Counted from the first letter of the stretch, positions 8,184-17,871 are shown. The stretch: 64,000 nucleotides of DNA from Virgibacillus_P tibetensis (GCF_036026595.1 NZ_JARZFX010000008.1:62001-126000); one strand, 5' to 3'. Numbers and translations: made by a program. Notes: generated by a model from the sequence alone, not told the origin.

Positions 8184-8284
8184 TTTTGTGCAGTGTGCAC
8201 GAACATCTTAATTATGGATGAGCTCCGCCGCTATAGTATTCTTCTGTAGCAGATCATGTTTATAACGAGAAACAGCTACCAATA

Positions 8285-8311
8285 GGTCATTAATTTTTAG
8301 TTAAAATGACC
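8285..8311. repeat. inverted repeat in the promoter region of the cyclodeaminase operon
   Basis: GGTCATT and AATGACC are separated by 13 A/T-rich bases, about 130 bases before the first gene of the operon. It could be an operator or a weak terminator; nothing more can be said. Confidence 0.3.
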
Positions 8312-8437
8312 ATGGATTTTACTGAATAATATAATTACAGTTCTAATAGGATGTAATATTAGGAATTATCGAATTATGTTGCTCGAGGATGTTTATAATC
8401 TGAATGGTACTTACATCAATAATGGAGGTAAACTATT

Positions 8438-9403
8438 ATGTTATTTTTAAATGAAAGCGCTATCAAAGAGGCTGTTACCATGAAGGATGTTATTGATGCT
8501 ATTGATGAGGCATACAAAGTCTATGAATTGAATCAATTTCAAATGCCTACACGAATGCAAGTTAACGATGAAGATAATACGCTATTATTAATGCCATGTT
8601 TAACAAAAGATGCTATCGGAACCAAACTGGTAACCTTATTTCCAAATAATAAAGAGCATCCGACACTTCATGGCCTAGTCGTATTAAATAATAGTGAGAC
8701 AGGTGCCGTAAAAAGCATATTGGATGGAACATTCTTAACTGGAATGCGAACAGGAGCTATCGGAGGATCAGCAGTAAGGCATTTAGCAAAAGAAGATGCT
8801 ACTAAGCTAGCGATAATTGGGACAGGGGTTCAGGGTCTCTATCAGGCTATCGCTGCATGTGCAGAACGATCTATTACAGATATCTATCTGCATAATCGTT
8901 CACCAGAAAAAATACCTGCTTTCAAAGAAACATTAGAAAAATGGATTGGATCAACTGTGCAGCTCCATGCAACCGAATCCGTTGAAGAAGCTGTATCCAA
9001 TGCGGAAATAGTTATTACTGCCACAACGTCCAAAGAACCCGTTCTCCCAGACAATTCAGGCCTACTTGAAAATAAACTTATTATTGGAGTCGGCTCCTTT
9101 CAACCTACCATGAGAGAATTTCCTAAATCACTTTACCAATTGACTGACCAAATATTTATCGATACGGACCATGCTATTGAGGAGTCAGGCGACCTTGCCA
9201 CACCACTGAAGGAAGGTTGGATCACGCACGATTCCATACAAAAAATGTCCACCTACCTTTTATCAGAGACGAAAATGGCAATCGACAAGGAGAGTACCGT
9301 TGTATTTAAATCAACAGGTATGGCTTTATTTGATGTCGTTGTAGCAAATTTAATTTACGAGCAGGCACAGGGGAAAGGGATTGGAACCAAACTGTCATTG
9401 TGA
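8438..9403 (+). CDS. ornithine cyclodeaminase / mu-crystallin family enzyme
   Basis: 321 residues, normal for the family. TGMRTGAIGGSAVRHLA matches the substrate-side signature and LAIIGTGVQG is the NAD(H)-binding Rossmann loop. Members include ornithine cyclodeaminase, alanine dehydrogenase and ketimine (pyrroline-2-carboxylate) reductases, and sequence alone does not tell them apart. It is followed by a two-TM protein and an SSS symporter on the same strand, so it probably metabolises the symporter's substrate, an amino or imino acid. The ATG has GGAGG upstream. Confidence 0.88.
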   Translation: MLFLNESAIKEAVTMKDVIDAIDEAYKVYELNQFQMPTRMQVNDEDNTLLLMPCLTKDAIGTKLVTLFPNNKEHPTLHGLVVLNNSETGAVKSILDGTFLTGMRTGAIGGSAVRHLAKEDATKLAIIGTGVQGLYQAIAACAERSITDIYLHNRSPEKIPAFKETLEKWIGSTVQLHATESVEEAVSNAEIVITATTSKEPVLPDNSGLLENKLIIGVGSFQPTMREFPKSLYQLTDQIFIDTDHAIEESGDLATPLKEGWITHDSIQKMSTYLLSETKMAIDKESTVVFKSTGMALFDVVVANLIYEQAQGKGIGTKLSL

Positions 9404-9444
9404 TAGGAATTAAGAATAAAACATAAATGAAAGGAGATTTACGT

Positions 9445-9660
9445 ATGAAATCTAAATCCAAGCTTTCAGATCCTGGAATAATTTTATTGGGTGTATTTCT
9501 TTTCTTTGCAGGGATTGTATTGATTTGGTGGCCAACAGATGTCTATTTGATGGGGATATCTTTAGCCGGATGGCTGATGTTTTTCAGCTATGTCGTATGG
9601 TTTGCCTTGGCTGTTGTCTATGTTTACTGGATAGAAAAACTCGAAAAAAAGGAAAGTTAG
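9445..9660 (+). CDS. small two-TM partner of the sodium symporter
   Basis: 71 residues from ATG 9445, placed by AAGGAGA eight bases upstream. Two membrane helices (about 12-32 and 40-62) flank a short loop with WWPTDVY, and the tail is lysine/glutamate-rich. Small proteins of this type (DUF997/DUF3311-like) precede SSS-family symporters and probably form a complex with them. Gene order and spacing to the next gene support that. Confidence 0.7.
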   Translation: MKSKSKLSDPGIILLGVFLFFAGIVLIWWPTDVYLMGISLAGWLMFFSYVVWFALAVVYVYWIEKLEKKES

Positions 9661-9710
9661 TCTTTGAAATCCATACCTAAAAAAATTTAGAGAATTGGAG
9701 GGAAAGATAT

Positions 9711-11141
9711 ATGCAAGTAATGGAAGCAGTCATATTGGGAATTTACCTTCTTGGAATGACATTAATAGGAATTTATTTTACAAAACGCGCGCATTCATCG
9801 GAAAGTGATTATTGGACTGCAGGTAAAAGTATTAATACGTTTGTTGGGGCTTTTGCACTGTTTGCTGCCTTAGCTAGTTCCAGCTCGTTGATGGGTGCGG
9901 TTGGTTCAGGTGTAGCACTCGGAGTTCCATTTCTTTTCGCTTACGGCTTTGGTGCAGTGGCCATTCTGCCTTTTACTCTGTTTTTAGTATCAGGACAAAT
10001 AAGGCGATCTGGTGTCAGCACATTACCAGAATTTTTTAAACAGCGATTCGGTAATTCGGTTCAAATCATCGCTGTCGTAATTGTTGTAATTGGTATGACG
10101 TTCTATATGGTCCCACAATTAACGGCATCTGGACTCATCGGCTCCTATGTGTTAGGAATTGATTATACGACGGCGGTAATTGTTCTGGGGATAGGGTTTA
10201 CCCTTTACGCGGCACTTGGTGGCATGTGGGCAATTACATACACGGACCTTATTCAAGGAGCAGTTATGTTAATTGGTATGCTCGTACTGGCGCTCATTAT
10301 ATTAACGCAGCATAATGGTTTCGCATCTCTAATTCAAGATGCTTTAGCAGTTAACCCAACTTTTGGTGAAATAACCCAGCCATGGATGTCCTACTTTGGA
10401 TTATTTCTAGCATTCTTATGGTTCGGAATTGTTTCTCCCTCAGCTGTTATGCGAAATTTTGCTTCACGGGATGCAAGGACTGCACGTAGGTCAGCGATGT
10501 GGGCCTGTTTGCTTTATTTAATGGTATTTGTTTTCGGTTTAGTTATTGCTTCGGGTGGGGCAGCGTTAGGTATTATTGATAGTCTGGCCAATCAGGATAT
10601 GATATTTGTTTCCGTTATTGAACATTACATGTCACCTATTTTGGCAGGTATTCTGTTTGCAGGTCTATTAGCAGCTATTATGTCGTCTGCTGATGCTATG
10701 TTATTAGCCATTTCGGCAGGTGTTGCTCGCGACATTTACAAAGAATATCTAAACAAAGAAGCCTCGGAGAAAACGGTAACGAAAATAGGGTTTGTTGTAA
10801 TGATTGTAGCAAGTATTGTTGGAATAATTATTGCAATTAATCCACCACAATTAATCGCTATCATGGTTGGTTGGGTTGGTGGTGGTCTCTTGTCTGCTTT
10901 TGGATTTCCACTCGTTTTGGGAATCTGGTGGAATAGAGCTAACACGGCTGGAGCTTTGGCGGGAATGATTGGTGGATCGATTACATTTTTAATTTTAGTT
11001 ATCACCAAACCACTCGCATTAGTTGCTGAGCCTATTATTGCTGCACCAGTATCCCTAGTTTTAATGGTCGTGGTGAGCTTACTAACTAATCCTCCATCAG
11101 CAGAAATACAGGCTAAAGTAGACAGTTACCATTCCGGCTAG
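9711..11141 (+). CDS. sodium:solute symporter (SSS family)
   Basis: 476 residues with about 13 membrane helices. Family features include SDYWTAGKSINTFVGAFA near the start, ALGGMWAITYTDLIQGAVM in the TM4-5 region and AGLLAAIMSSADAMLLAIS in TM8, a sodium-site segment with Ser/Asp. It imports an organic solute with Na+. The paired enzyme suggests an amino acid or related compound. It lies 50 bases after the two-TM partner. Confidence 0.92.
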   Translation: MQVMEAVILGIYLLGMTLIGIYFTKRAHSSESDYWTAGKSINTFVGAFALFAALASSSSLMGAVGSGVALGVPFLFAYGFGAVAILPFTLFLVSGQIRRSGVSTLPEFFKQRFGNSVQIIAVVIVVIGMTFYMVPQLTASGLIGSYVLGIDYTTAVIVLGIGFTLYAALGGMWAITYTDLIQGAVMLIGMLVLALIILTQHNGFASLIQDALAVNPTFGEITQPWMSYFGLFLAFLWFGIVSPSAVMRNFASRDARTARRSAMWACLLYLMVFVFGLVIASGGAALGIIDSLANQDMIFVSVIEHYMSPILAGILFAGLLAAIMSSADAMLLAISAGVARDIYKEYLNKEASEKTVTKIGFVVMIVASIVGIIIAINPPQLIAIMVGWVGGGLLSAFGFPLVLGIWWNRANTAGALAGMIGGSITFLILVITKPLALVAEPIIAAPVSLVLMVVVSLLTNPPSAEIQAKVDSYHSG

Positions 11142-11180
11142 GTAAAAGCAAAAGACTAGCTAAATAGAGGTGAATATACG

Positions 11181-11789
11181 ATGGCAGAATTACAACTAAT
11201 AAGAGAAGATATTGTGCTGTTAGGAAGTAATACATTAATTCAGGAAGAAAATTTGTGTAAGTATATGTACAAGACACTAAATTGGTCCATGAAGGTAAAG
11301 AAGGGAATCAACACCGATTTCCTGAAAAGGAATATCCATAGTAAAGAGTTGATATATCATCCGATTTGGTTAGCAAAATTATTGGTAATCGCTGATAGAA
11401 AACCATTTAAACCAAAGAAGATTCCTATGATGTGCTTTGTCGATGCTGTATCTGGATATCGTGGATTACTCACAACTGTACCAAAAACTACAGACCACCC
11501 AATAGGATCGACCAAAGTAATAGCACCACGAATTGATAAGTCAGAGGAAGTACAAAAATATATTAAAGATATCCAACATACGCAAATCAATCGTTCGTAT
11601 GTATTAAAAAAACCAGAGCACAAAATAGTAGAAAAGTTCCTTGTACATTTACCCATATGGAAGGTACAAGTAGAAGAGGGTTCATTTAAAAAAGTGTTTA
11701 TGATCAATGCAAATACAGGTGAATCTGAAGAATATATGAGTGACCAATGGAAAACCGAAAAATGGATTAACAACAGGAAGGTGAGATAA
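11181..11789 (+). CDS. unrecognised protein with an apparent internal duplication
   Basis: 202 residues, no signal peptide or membrane helix, ATG behind AGAGGTG. I recognise no family. Two segments look related: YHPIWLAKLLV followed by FVDAVSGYRG (about 58-95), and LVHLPIWKVQV followed by MINANTGESE (about 155-185). Each is a P-I-W strand followed by a (D/N)AxxG turn, suggesting a repeated beta-rich unit. It is 40 bases after the SSS symporter and probably in its operon. Confidence 0.6.
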   Translation: MAELQLIREDIVLLGSNTLIQEENLCKYMYKTLNWSMKVKKGINTDFLKRNIHSKELIYHPIWLAKLLVIADRKPFKPKKIPMMCFVDAVSGYRGLLTTVPKTTDHPIGSTKVIAPRIDKSEEVQKYIKDIQHTQINRSYVLKKPEHKIVEKFLVHLPIWKVQVEEGSFKKVFMINANTGESEEYMSDQWKTEKWINNRKVR

Positions 11790-12098
11790 AGTAGTTGGTT
11801 GCTAGTTGATATAATATTGATACTAATAACTATATCGTTTGAGGTCTATGGAGTATTGGAGAAACAACTCACTGCAAGCGAAATGAATGCGTTAAGGTAA
11901 AAACAGCGAGATTGGATAAAACACAGAGATGAAGTGGCAGAAGAGGAAGCATTACAATTTAAAGGCGGTTCGCTGGAGTCTTATCAATATACGGCTGCAC
12001 AAACAAGCAGAAGTTACAAAAGAAAGATGTTATGAGTTAGTAGAGGTCTATTTGGATCAACAGGTCTATAAAAACGAAAGAAACAAATATAAGAAATA
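11790..12098 (+). pseudogene. decayed LprI-like (DUF1311) protein gene
   Basis: Fragments read LTASEMNALR, then QRDWIKHRDEVAEEE, then GGSLESYQYTAAQTSR and, after a frame change, CYELVEVYLD. The spacing of the RxWIxxRD and GG..Y...A..T elements resembles lysozyme-inhibitor LprI domains. A TAA stop follows NALR and a +1 shift follows SYKR. An N-terminal hydrophobic stretch (WLLVDIILILITISF) would have been the signal or anchor. Confidence 0.5.
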
Positions 12099-12100
12099 GC

Positions 12101-12126
12101 CCAGATCGGTAAATTTACCCATCTGG
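12101..12126. terminator. intrinsic terminator
   Basis: CCAGAT and ATCTGG enclose GGTAAATTTACC, giving a long stem with one mismatch, followed by ACTGTTTTATTTTTT. It ends the cyclodeaminase-symporter transcription unit and its decayed tail. Confidence 0.75.
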
Positions 12127-12275
12127 ACTGTTTTATTTTTTAAAAACTATAACAGCTCAGAAATTCCAATCCATAAGTCCCGTAAAAATAAGCTTAGTTT
12201 GCGTTTAATAAAGCAAGCAAGCGGTAATAAGATAGAGTAGATTTTACATCACATGATAATTGGAGGTTTCTTGTA

Positions 12276-13832
12276 ATGCTTAAAAAGAGAGAGAAGTCAA
12301 ACAAGAGGAGACTGATAGATTATCGGATTTTTACTCCGTCTCTATTAATTATTATTGCCATAAGCATTCCTTTTTCTTTGTATGAGAAGGAATCGCTGGA
12401 ATTATTAAATAGCATTTTCGATAAAATTGTAGCAGGTTTTAAATGGGGCTATATTTGGTATGGAATCATTCTTGTTGCCGCGGGTTTATTTCTATCTTTT
12501 TCAAAGTATGGAAATGTAGTACTGGGCGATCCGCTGGAGAAGCCGAGGTTCACATTATTTGAATACGCATCGATCTTAATTGCTATGGGACTTGGTTCTA
12601 CGATTATGAGAACTGGTATGGTGCAGTGGACAGCTGTTGCAAATGATCCACCTTTTGGAGTGGAAGCCCAGTCTACAGAGGCGCTGCTGTGGGGGAATTC
12701 CTATGCAATGTTTATGTGGAGCTTCCAGGTGTTTGCGATCTTTGTGATGGCAGCACCTGCGATGGCGTATATTCTCCACGTTCGGAAGAAACCGTTTATG
12801 CGAATTTCCGAAGCATGCCGTACCATTTTTGGCGATAAATTTACCGATGGATTAGGTGGAAAAGTACTTGACGTTATTTTCCTTGTAAGTATCCTATCTG
12901 GGGCTGCTGTTACACTGGGTTTGGGAGCACCGATTATAACCTATAACCTCGCTGAATTATTTAACATTGAAGTTACGTTTACTTTAACGTTAATTGTGAC
13001 ACTTATCTGGGTATTTTTATTTTCTATTAGTGCTTATTTGGGAATTGAGAGAGGTATTAAACGATTAAGTACTTTTAATATGTACCTTGCTGCGGCTTTT
13101 GCTGTATTCATTATGCTGGTAGGACCTGGTATATTTATTTTAAATTACTTTACGGATAGTGTTGGTTTTTTACTATCTAATTATATGAATATGTCTTTTT
13201 ATACTAACTCACTGGATATGGAAGGCACGACCCATATTGAAAGCCACACTGTCTTCTGGTTTGCCTACAGTGCGACATGGGCCATGCTGCACAGTGTATT
13301 TGCGGCAAAGATATCCCGTGGTCGTACTATAAAAGAAATGATCTTAACTTATTTACTAGCACCCACTCTTATTTCATGGGTCGCAACAGGTGTCCTTGGA
13401 GGTCTTGGTGTACACAGGTTTCTTACTGGTGAGATTGATGTATTGAACATGGTGCAAGAGCAGGACGAAATGGCAGTTATCCCAGAAATATTGTTATCAC
13501 TGCCTTTATCAACAATTGCGATTGTCGTTTTTGTGATTATTGCAATGGTCTTTCTGACTACGACGCTGGATTCAACAACCTATACAATAGCGTCCTATAC
13601 AGGCACAGAGAATATGAGTAAAGCCGAGCCATCAAGAAGTTTACGAATTATTGTTGCTGCCATCATCACTGTAGTGGCCCTACTTTTGATGAGAATAGGA
13701 GGACTGGCTCCCCTGGAAGTACTATCCGGACTCATGGGATTACCAATTATCATTATCCAGTTCTTAACCATCTACGCCGCCAAGAAAATGATGGACGAAG
13801 ACAGAGCATGGATCCATAACGTGCGGGATTAG
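12276..13832 (+). CDS. BCCT-family transporter, divergent substrate site
   Basis: 518 residues, about 12 membrane helices; the segment KISRGRTIKEMIL after TM8 is the family signature. BCCT carriers import betaine, choline, carnitine or related compounds. Two regions depart from the canonical form. The TM4 stretch reads MGLGSTIMRTGMVQW instead of the usual glycine-rich segment followed by W-G-x-x-E-P. The TM8 tryptophan box (WAWWxxW in betaine carriers) is FWFAYSATWAMLHS. The substrate is therefore probably not glycine betaine itself. It has its own promoter region after a terminator, GGAGG before the ATG, and a strong hairpin downstream. Confidence 0.85.
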   Translation: MLKKREKSNKRRLIDYRIFTPSLLIIIAISIPFSLYEKESLELLNSIFDKIVAGFKWGYIWYGIILVAAGLFLSFSKYGNVVLGDPLEKPRFTLFEYASILIAMGLGSTIMRTGMVQWTAVANDPPFGVEAQSTEALLWGNSYAMFMWSFQVFAIFVMAAPAMAYILHVRKKPFMRISEACRTIFGDKFTDGLGGKVLDVIFLVSILSGAAVTLGLGAPIITYNLAELFNIEVTFTLTLIVTLIWVFLFSISAYLGIERGIKRLSTFNMYLAAAFAVFIMLVGPGIFILNYFTDSVGFLLSNYMNMSFYTNSLDMEGTTHIESHTVFWFAYSATWAMLHSVFAAKISRGRTIKEMILTYLLAPTLISWVATGVLGGLGVHRFLTGEIDVLNMVQEQDEMAVIPEILLSLPLSTIAIVVFVIIAMVFLTTTLDSTTYTIASYTGTENMSKAEPSRSLRIIVAAIITVVALLLMRIGGLAPLEVLSGLMGLPIIIIQFLTIYAAKKMMDEDRAWIHNVRD

Positions 13833-13883
13833 GTCCCTCCCCGCTTTTTGTCGAATGTATCAAAGACCAAATAAAACAAAAAG

Positions 13884-13917
13884 GAGAAGTACCGTTCATT
13901 CCAGAACGGTACTTCTC
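13884..13917. terminator. bidirectional terminator
   Basis: GAGAAGTACCGTTC and GAACGGTACTTCTC pair perfectly over 14 bp around a six-base loop, with TTTAGT on one side and A-rich sequence on the other. It lies between the BCCT gene (+) and the ydhK-like gene (-). Confidence 0.85.
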
Positions 13918-14023
13918 TTTAGTCAAACAAATCGTATACCCTTAATTGATGGGAAATACGTAAGTTAGCACTTAATACCTAACCTCTTTCAGCAGTTTTT
14001 AACGTTCTATTCTACTATTACAT

Positions 14024-14638
14024 CTACTCGGAAGGGGCCAATTCATTTTCAATGACCCATTTATGGTTTTTAATTTCTTCTCCACCAGATTCTGGAGTAA
14101 AGTCCACCATGTATACTGTCGTTTCTTCAGATGAATCAATCACTGCGGTTGCACCTTCCATCCCTTCCATGTGAGATGCCTCCATTGTAACTTCGGTTCC
14201 TGGTTCTAACGGTGCTTCACCAGGATCTTCTAATTCTTCATGGATCACCCACTTATGGTCTTCTACGGGCTCTCCACCAGTGGTGGGTGTAAAGGATACA
14301 GAATAAGCAGTGGTGTCATAAGCGCCAGCAATGGTTGCTTCGGCCCCATCCATTGACTCCATGTCCATATGTTTTACTTCAATGATGGCTGTACTTCCAA
14401 CTTCATAGGTTGGGTTTTCTGCTTCCTGCAAATCCTCAGGGACTTCACCAGAACTTGACATATGTTCGTGCATATCCTCATTCGAATGATCGGAATCAGG
14501 TTCAGTCTCCATACTAGTATCTTCCTGAGTTTCCTCGTTCTTCGGATCCGTTTCATTCTCACTGTCACCACCACATGCCCCTAAAAGGAGGGCAGCTATA
14601 AACAATACAAAGCCTAACCAGAATTTTTTCCTATTCAT
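14024..14638 (-). CDS. ydhK: YdhK-family lipoprotein (two DUF1541 repeats)
   Basis: 204 residues with a lipobox LLGAC (Cys22), then an acidic, Met/His-containing linker (HSNEDMHEHMSS). Two tandem copies of the same roughly 60-residue domain follow; each runs from (S/E)-hydrophobic-HM-x-GM-(D/E)GA to DHKWVI or NHKWVI. This matches Bacillus YdhK, an extracytoplasmic lipoprotein of unknown function often found near metal or copper genes. It is monocistronic, with AGGAGG upstream. Confidence 0.85.
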   Translation of the reverse strand: MNRKKFWLGFVLFIAALLLGACGGDSENETDPKNEETQEDTSMETEPDSDHSNEDMHEHMSSSGEVPEDLQEAENPTYEVGSTAIIEVKHMDMESMDGAEATIAGAYDTTAYSVSFTPTTGGEPVEDHKWVIHEELEDPGEAPLEPGTEVTMEASHMEGMEGATAVIDSSEETTVYMVDFTPESGGEEIKNHKWVIENELAPSE

Positions 14639-14799
14639 TTGTATCCTCCTTTAAAAATTAGTTTCTGTGGTGTAATTCCCTGTTACTTTTTATTTTAACC
14701 CTTATTTCTGCTGATTCTCTTGAGTCTTTTTACATTTATCATTTAGACTTATTATGTCTACTGCAATTAAAAATATAAGAATTCTTTAAAAAGGGAGCA

Positions 14800-15090
14800 G
14801 CGAATAATTTAGTGGAAGTTATTAATATCTATCTTACCGTTTTTTGAAATCAACTAGAGGATAAGAGAATACCAGAAAAAGAAAGTGGCATGGATTTTAC
14901 GACAGTCACTTATCGGAAGTAAGAGTGCCACCCGACAAAAAAAGTGAACGGACTTCAAAAACATATCGTCAATAATACATCGCATGAAATTGTTAGGAAT
15001 GCTCATGAAAACAATTGTGACGTTATTGTATTCGAATACCTCGGTAAGATGAAATGAGAGGGGATTTTGGGGTGCGGTATTTTATTTCGA
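14800..15090 (+). pseudogene. probable TnpB/OrfB transposase remnant
   Basis: The 700 bases between ydhK and the GGCT-like gene hold no intact gene. One stretch reads KVNGLQKHIVNNTSHEIVRN and continues AHENNCDVIVFEYLGKMK before a stop. This resembles the part of IS200/IS605 OrfB proteins where a helix is followed by a strand carrying the Glu of the RuvC-like site. No further catalytic segments or ends are recognisable. The rest (15090-15320) has no recognisable content. Confidence 0.35.
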
Positions 15091-15343
15091 AGAATCCAAA
15101 AACCCATTTCTGAAAAGAAGTGGTGGCTCTCCAGGCAAGTTCTTGGGTTGTCAAAGAGAACACAACAGACCTTATCCTCATTAATTTATCTTATTCCGGC
15201 GCAGAAGATGGCTTAACCGCTAGTTTTGTACTGTATTTAAGATAAGGGATGCTCCGTAAAAATCTATGATTTAGGTAGAGAGGTTCACTAGAATTATCAT
15301 TGTACATCAGGTAATATTAAACTATATTTCAGGAGGGATAAAG

Positions 15344-15952
15344 ATGGATGTATGGTATGTAAGTTATGGTTCCAATCTTTGTGAGGATCGATTTATGTGT
15401 TACATCAATGGTGATATTCCCCACGGGTCGGAAACAAGGGAACTAGGGTGTATAGACAAAACTGCCCCGAAAAGAAGTGTATTGGCTGAGTTACCTTATC
15501 CTTTATACTTTGCCAAAGAACGCAGCAAATGGGGAACAGGTGGGGTAGCCTTTATCGGTCATGACCCAATTGAAAGTGAACGAACGCTCGGCAGGAAATA
15601 TCTTATTACGGACGAACAGTTCTCTGAAATTGTTGCTCAGGAGAACAAGCAGCCGGGATTGGAAATAGATCTGCAACGTGTAATACGTGAAGGCAGTTTA
15701 ACGATAACGGAAGGCTGGTACGGAACGATCATTTACCTGGGCGAGGAGGTTGGTTTTCCGATGTTCACATTTACAGCTAACACACCAATGGATGAAGCAA
15801 TATTCTCGAAGCCATCGGAAGCCTATATAACTACTATCGGCAGGGGTTTAACTGAGCTTGGGTTAAACGAAGAGGAAGTCAAAGATTACTTTCTCCATAA
15901 AAGAGGTATTGAAGGAAACTTTACCTCCGATACATTACCTTTTGGTATTTAG
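15344..15952 (+). CDS. gamma-glutamylcyclotransferase-like fold protein
   Basis: 202 residues opening with VWYVSYGSNLCEDRF, the YGSN nucleotide/substrate loop typical of the GGCT/AIG2-like fold. Later segments include GGVAFIGHDP and RKYLITDEQF. Enzymes of this fold cyclise gamma-glutamyl amines or act on related peptides. The Glu usually needed for GGCT catalysis cannot be placed with confidence, so only the fold is called. AGGAGGG precedes the ATG; monocistronic. Confidence 0.65.
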   Translation: MDVWYVSYGSNLCEDRFMCYINGDIPHGSETRELGCIDKTAPKRSVLAELPYPLYFAKERSKWGTGGVAFIGHDPIESERTLGRKYLITDEQFSEIVAQENKQPGLEIDLQRVIREGSLTITEGWYGTIIYLGEEVGFPMFTFTANTPMDEAIFSKPSEAYITTIGRGLTELGLNEEEVKDYFLHKRGIEGNFTSDTLPFGI

Positions 15953-16105
15953 ATCCTGTTGCTTCCCGCATTTCGCCGTCTGGTCCGAGGACCCAAATGC
16001 ATCGTTTCTAAAGAAATATTTTTGCTTCCCAGGATTACTTTGGTATGATCGCAACGGTTTTAAGCAGGTATGCTAATTCAATAATATATCCAATCAAACA
16101 AAGAG

Positions 16106-16150
16106 TAAAGGGCGCCAGGGGAAGGGAGATGACCCCCTGCGTCCACTTTA
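16106..16150. terminator. terminator after the S-box-controlled symporter
   Basis: An extended stem: TAAAG with CTTTA, then GGCGCCAGGGG with CCCCCTGCGTCC. It overlaps the stop codon of the minus-strand symporter. Transcribed leftward, the hairpin is followed by T-rich sequence (TTTGTTTGATTGG). Confidence 0.55.
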
Positions 16151-17788
16151 TCTTCCATCAGCAGCTTTGTGCTCTATACCCAGTATTTCCTCATGATATT
16201 CTTTTTTTGTTGACGGTATAAAGATAATCGCAGCAATAAACAGACTGATTAAAATAGTGAATATGAACATTCCAATTAAACCTTGTTCGTGTAAGGATTG
16301 AAAATTTAAACTCAAAAACAGACTAATCAATGCTCCAAACCCCAGTGCATAATGTCCTTTTTTTGCGCTTGAAGAGAATAAGTTGAATTTCAACACGAAT
16401 GCATTTTGCACCAATGTAATTAGGACGAGTGTGCTGATGTTTGCTGACATTCCTACCCAAACAGGGTGGATATTTAAATAAAATTCATTTGGCAGCCAGC
16501 CACCAATATGGTACCAGGTAACTCCAGATAAAAACCCAGCAATCATAGAACCTACCACCGCTTCCTTGGTCGCCAACCTCCAGAATAAAGCTGCTACGAC
16601 TGGAGCAAAGGTTGCAGAATTCCTCATTGTCCATGCTAAGATATTCCACCATGCTGATTGCTCTGTTCTCGTTAATCCAAATATAATCATGAGGCCTGTA
16701 AGAATAAGTAATGATTTTTTCGTATAATTAATAAGCTGTTCCGATGTAGCAGAAGGATTTAGCGCACTCCCTACGTCTTTCCCCAGACTTGTAGCCCCAG
16801 AAAATTGGCATGGCGCTCCCCAGCCAAGTGCACAAGCCCAAATGCCAAGGAAGAATAATGCTACAAGTGGTGCAGGCAGCACCTCCATTAGGTATTGTGG
16901 TAATGCCACCAGTCCAAGTCCAGAATCAGGCGCCACGATAGCCGCAGATATTCCAAACAGAATACCTAGTATGATAAACGGGATGCCAAAAACGGCAGCT
17001 AATTTCAGTCCTTTTTGTCCTTCTTCAGGTGTTTTGCATGACAAAGCCATTTGAAAGGCCGCTTGCGCCAGGATTACATTTACCAGGAATGTTCCAAACC
17101 AAGCAACAATAATTTGTGTTCCAACACCATTTAATTCAAACATTTTCGGATTCACTGCTGCATATTCACGTAAACCATCGATGCCAGGATTTATAAAAAA
17201 TGCAATGATTCCTATCGCAAACATGATAATAAAGATAAATATGTTTATCGTTTGTGTGAAGGCTATAGACCACATCCCACCCGCTTTCAAGTATGCGTAC
17301 AGCAGTAAAGCGGTAAAGGCAACGGATAGTGACAATGAAATCCCTGTAAAGACGTGTACAGCCGAAGCAAAGGCAATCGCTGTTGCAACAGACCACATGG
17401 GAAAGGCAAAAGCTGTTATCGCTCCACCGATACCAAGTGCTGCTCTACCATAGCGCTCCCCGATCAGCCCAGATACTGTAACTACAAGTTTTTTTCTGAA
17501 GGGTCCAATAATAATAAAGGCAATTAGTAATACTTGGACCGTTTCGGCAACACCATACCAAATGGCTGATATCCCTGATAAATAAGATAGTTCAACAATA
17601 GAAATAAACGTGGAACCTGAAAATAATCCTGTAATGCAAAACGCTACTATCCATTTATTAAAACCGCGCCCTCCAACAAAATACCCATTATCCTTTGCAG
17701 CTTTCTTTCTGGAAATATTCCCAGCAAGAATTAATCCGAATGTGTATACAATAGCAAATGAAATTAACCACCAGCCATATGATGTCAT
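16148..17788 (-). CDS. sodium:solute symporter controlled by a SAM riboswitch
   Basis: 546 residues from ATG 17788, seven bases after GGGAGGC; the in-frame ATG six codons upstream overlaps that site. About 14 membrane helices. NGYFVGGRGFNKW near the start, SGSTFISIVELSYLSG and YLKAGGMWSIAFTQTINIF fit the SSS family. SSS carriers bring solutes in with Na+. Its leader is an S-box riboswitch with terminator, which normally shuts genes off when S-adenosylmethionine is plentiful. The cargo is therefore probably methionine or another sulfur compound feeding methionine synthesis (inference). Confidence 0.88.
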   Translation of the reverse strand: MTSYGWWLISFAIVYTFGLILAGNISRKKAAKDNGYFVGGRGFNKWIVAFCITGLFSGSTFISIVELSYLSGISAIWYGVAETVQVLLIAFIIIGPFRKKLVVTVSGLIGERYGRAALGIGGAITAFAFPMWSVATAIAFASAVHVFTGISLSLSVAFTALLLYAYLKAGGMWSIAFTQTINIFIFIIMFAIGIIAFFINPGIDGLREYAAVNPKMFELNGVGTQIIVAWFGTFLVNVILAQAAFQMALSCKTPEEGQKGLKLAAVFGIPFIILGILFGISAAIVAPDSGLGLVALPQYLMEVLPAPLVALFFLGIWACALGWGAPCQFSGATSLGKDVGSALNPSATSEQLINYTKKSLLILTGLMIIFGLTRTEQSAWWNILAWTMRNSATFAPVVAALFWRLATKEAVVGSMIAGFLSGVTWYHIGGWLPNEFYLNIHPVWVGMSANISTLVLITLVQNAFVLKFNLFSSSAKKGHYALGFGALISLFLSLNFQSLHEQGLIGMFIFTILISLFIAAIIFIPSTKKEYHEEILGIEHKAADGR

Positions 17789-17871
17789 TGTTATTCTGCC
17801 TCCCATTTATAAATCAAAGTTAAGTAATGTGAATAGTCGTATTTATGTCAGTAAACAGCTACTGGTTTCTT

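Noticed and set aside
8015..8221. A 68-codon open frame on the plus strand
   Set aside because: It lies across the folded core and right inverted repeat of the non-coding element, has no ribosome binding site, and the matching core in the two 247-bp copies is non-coding.
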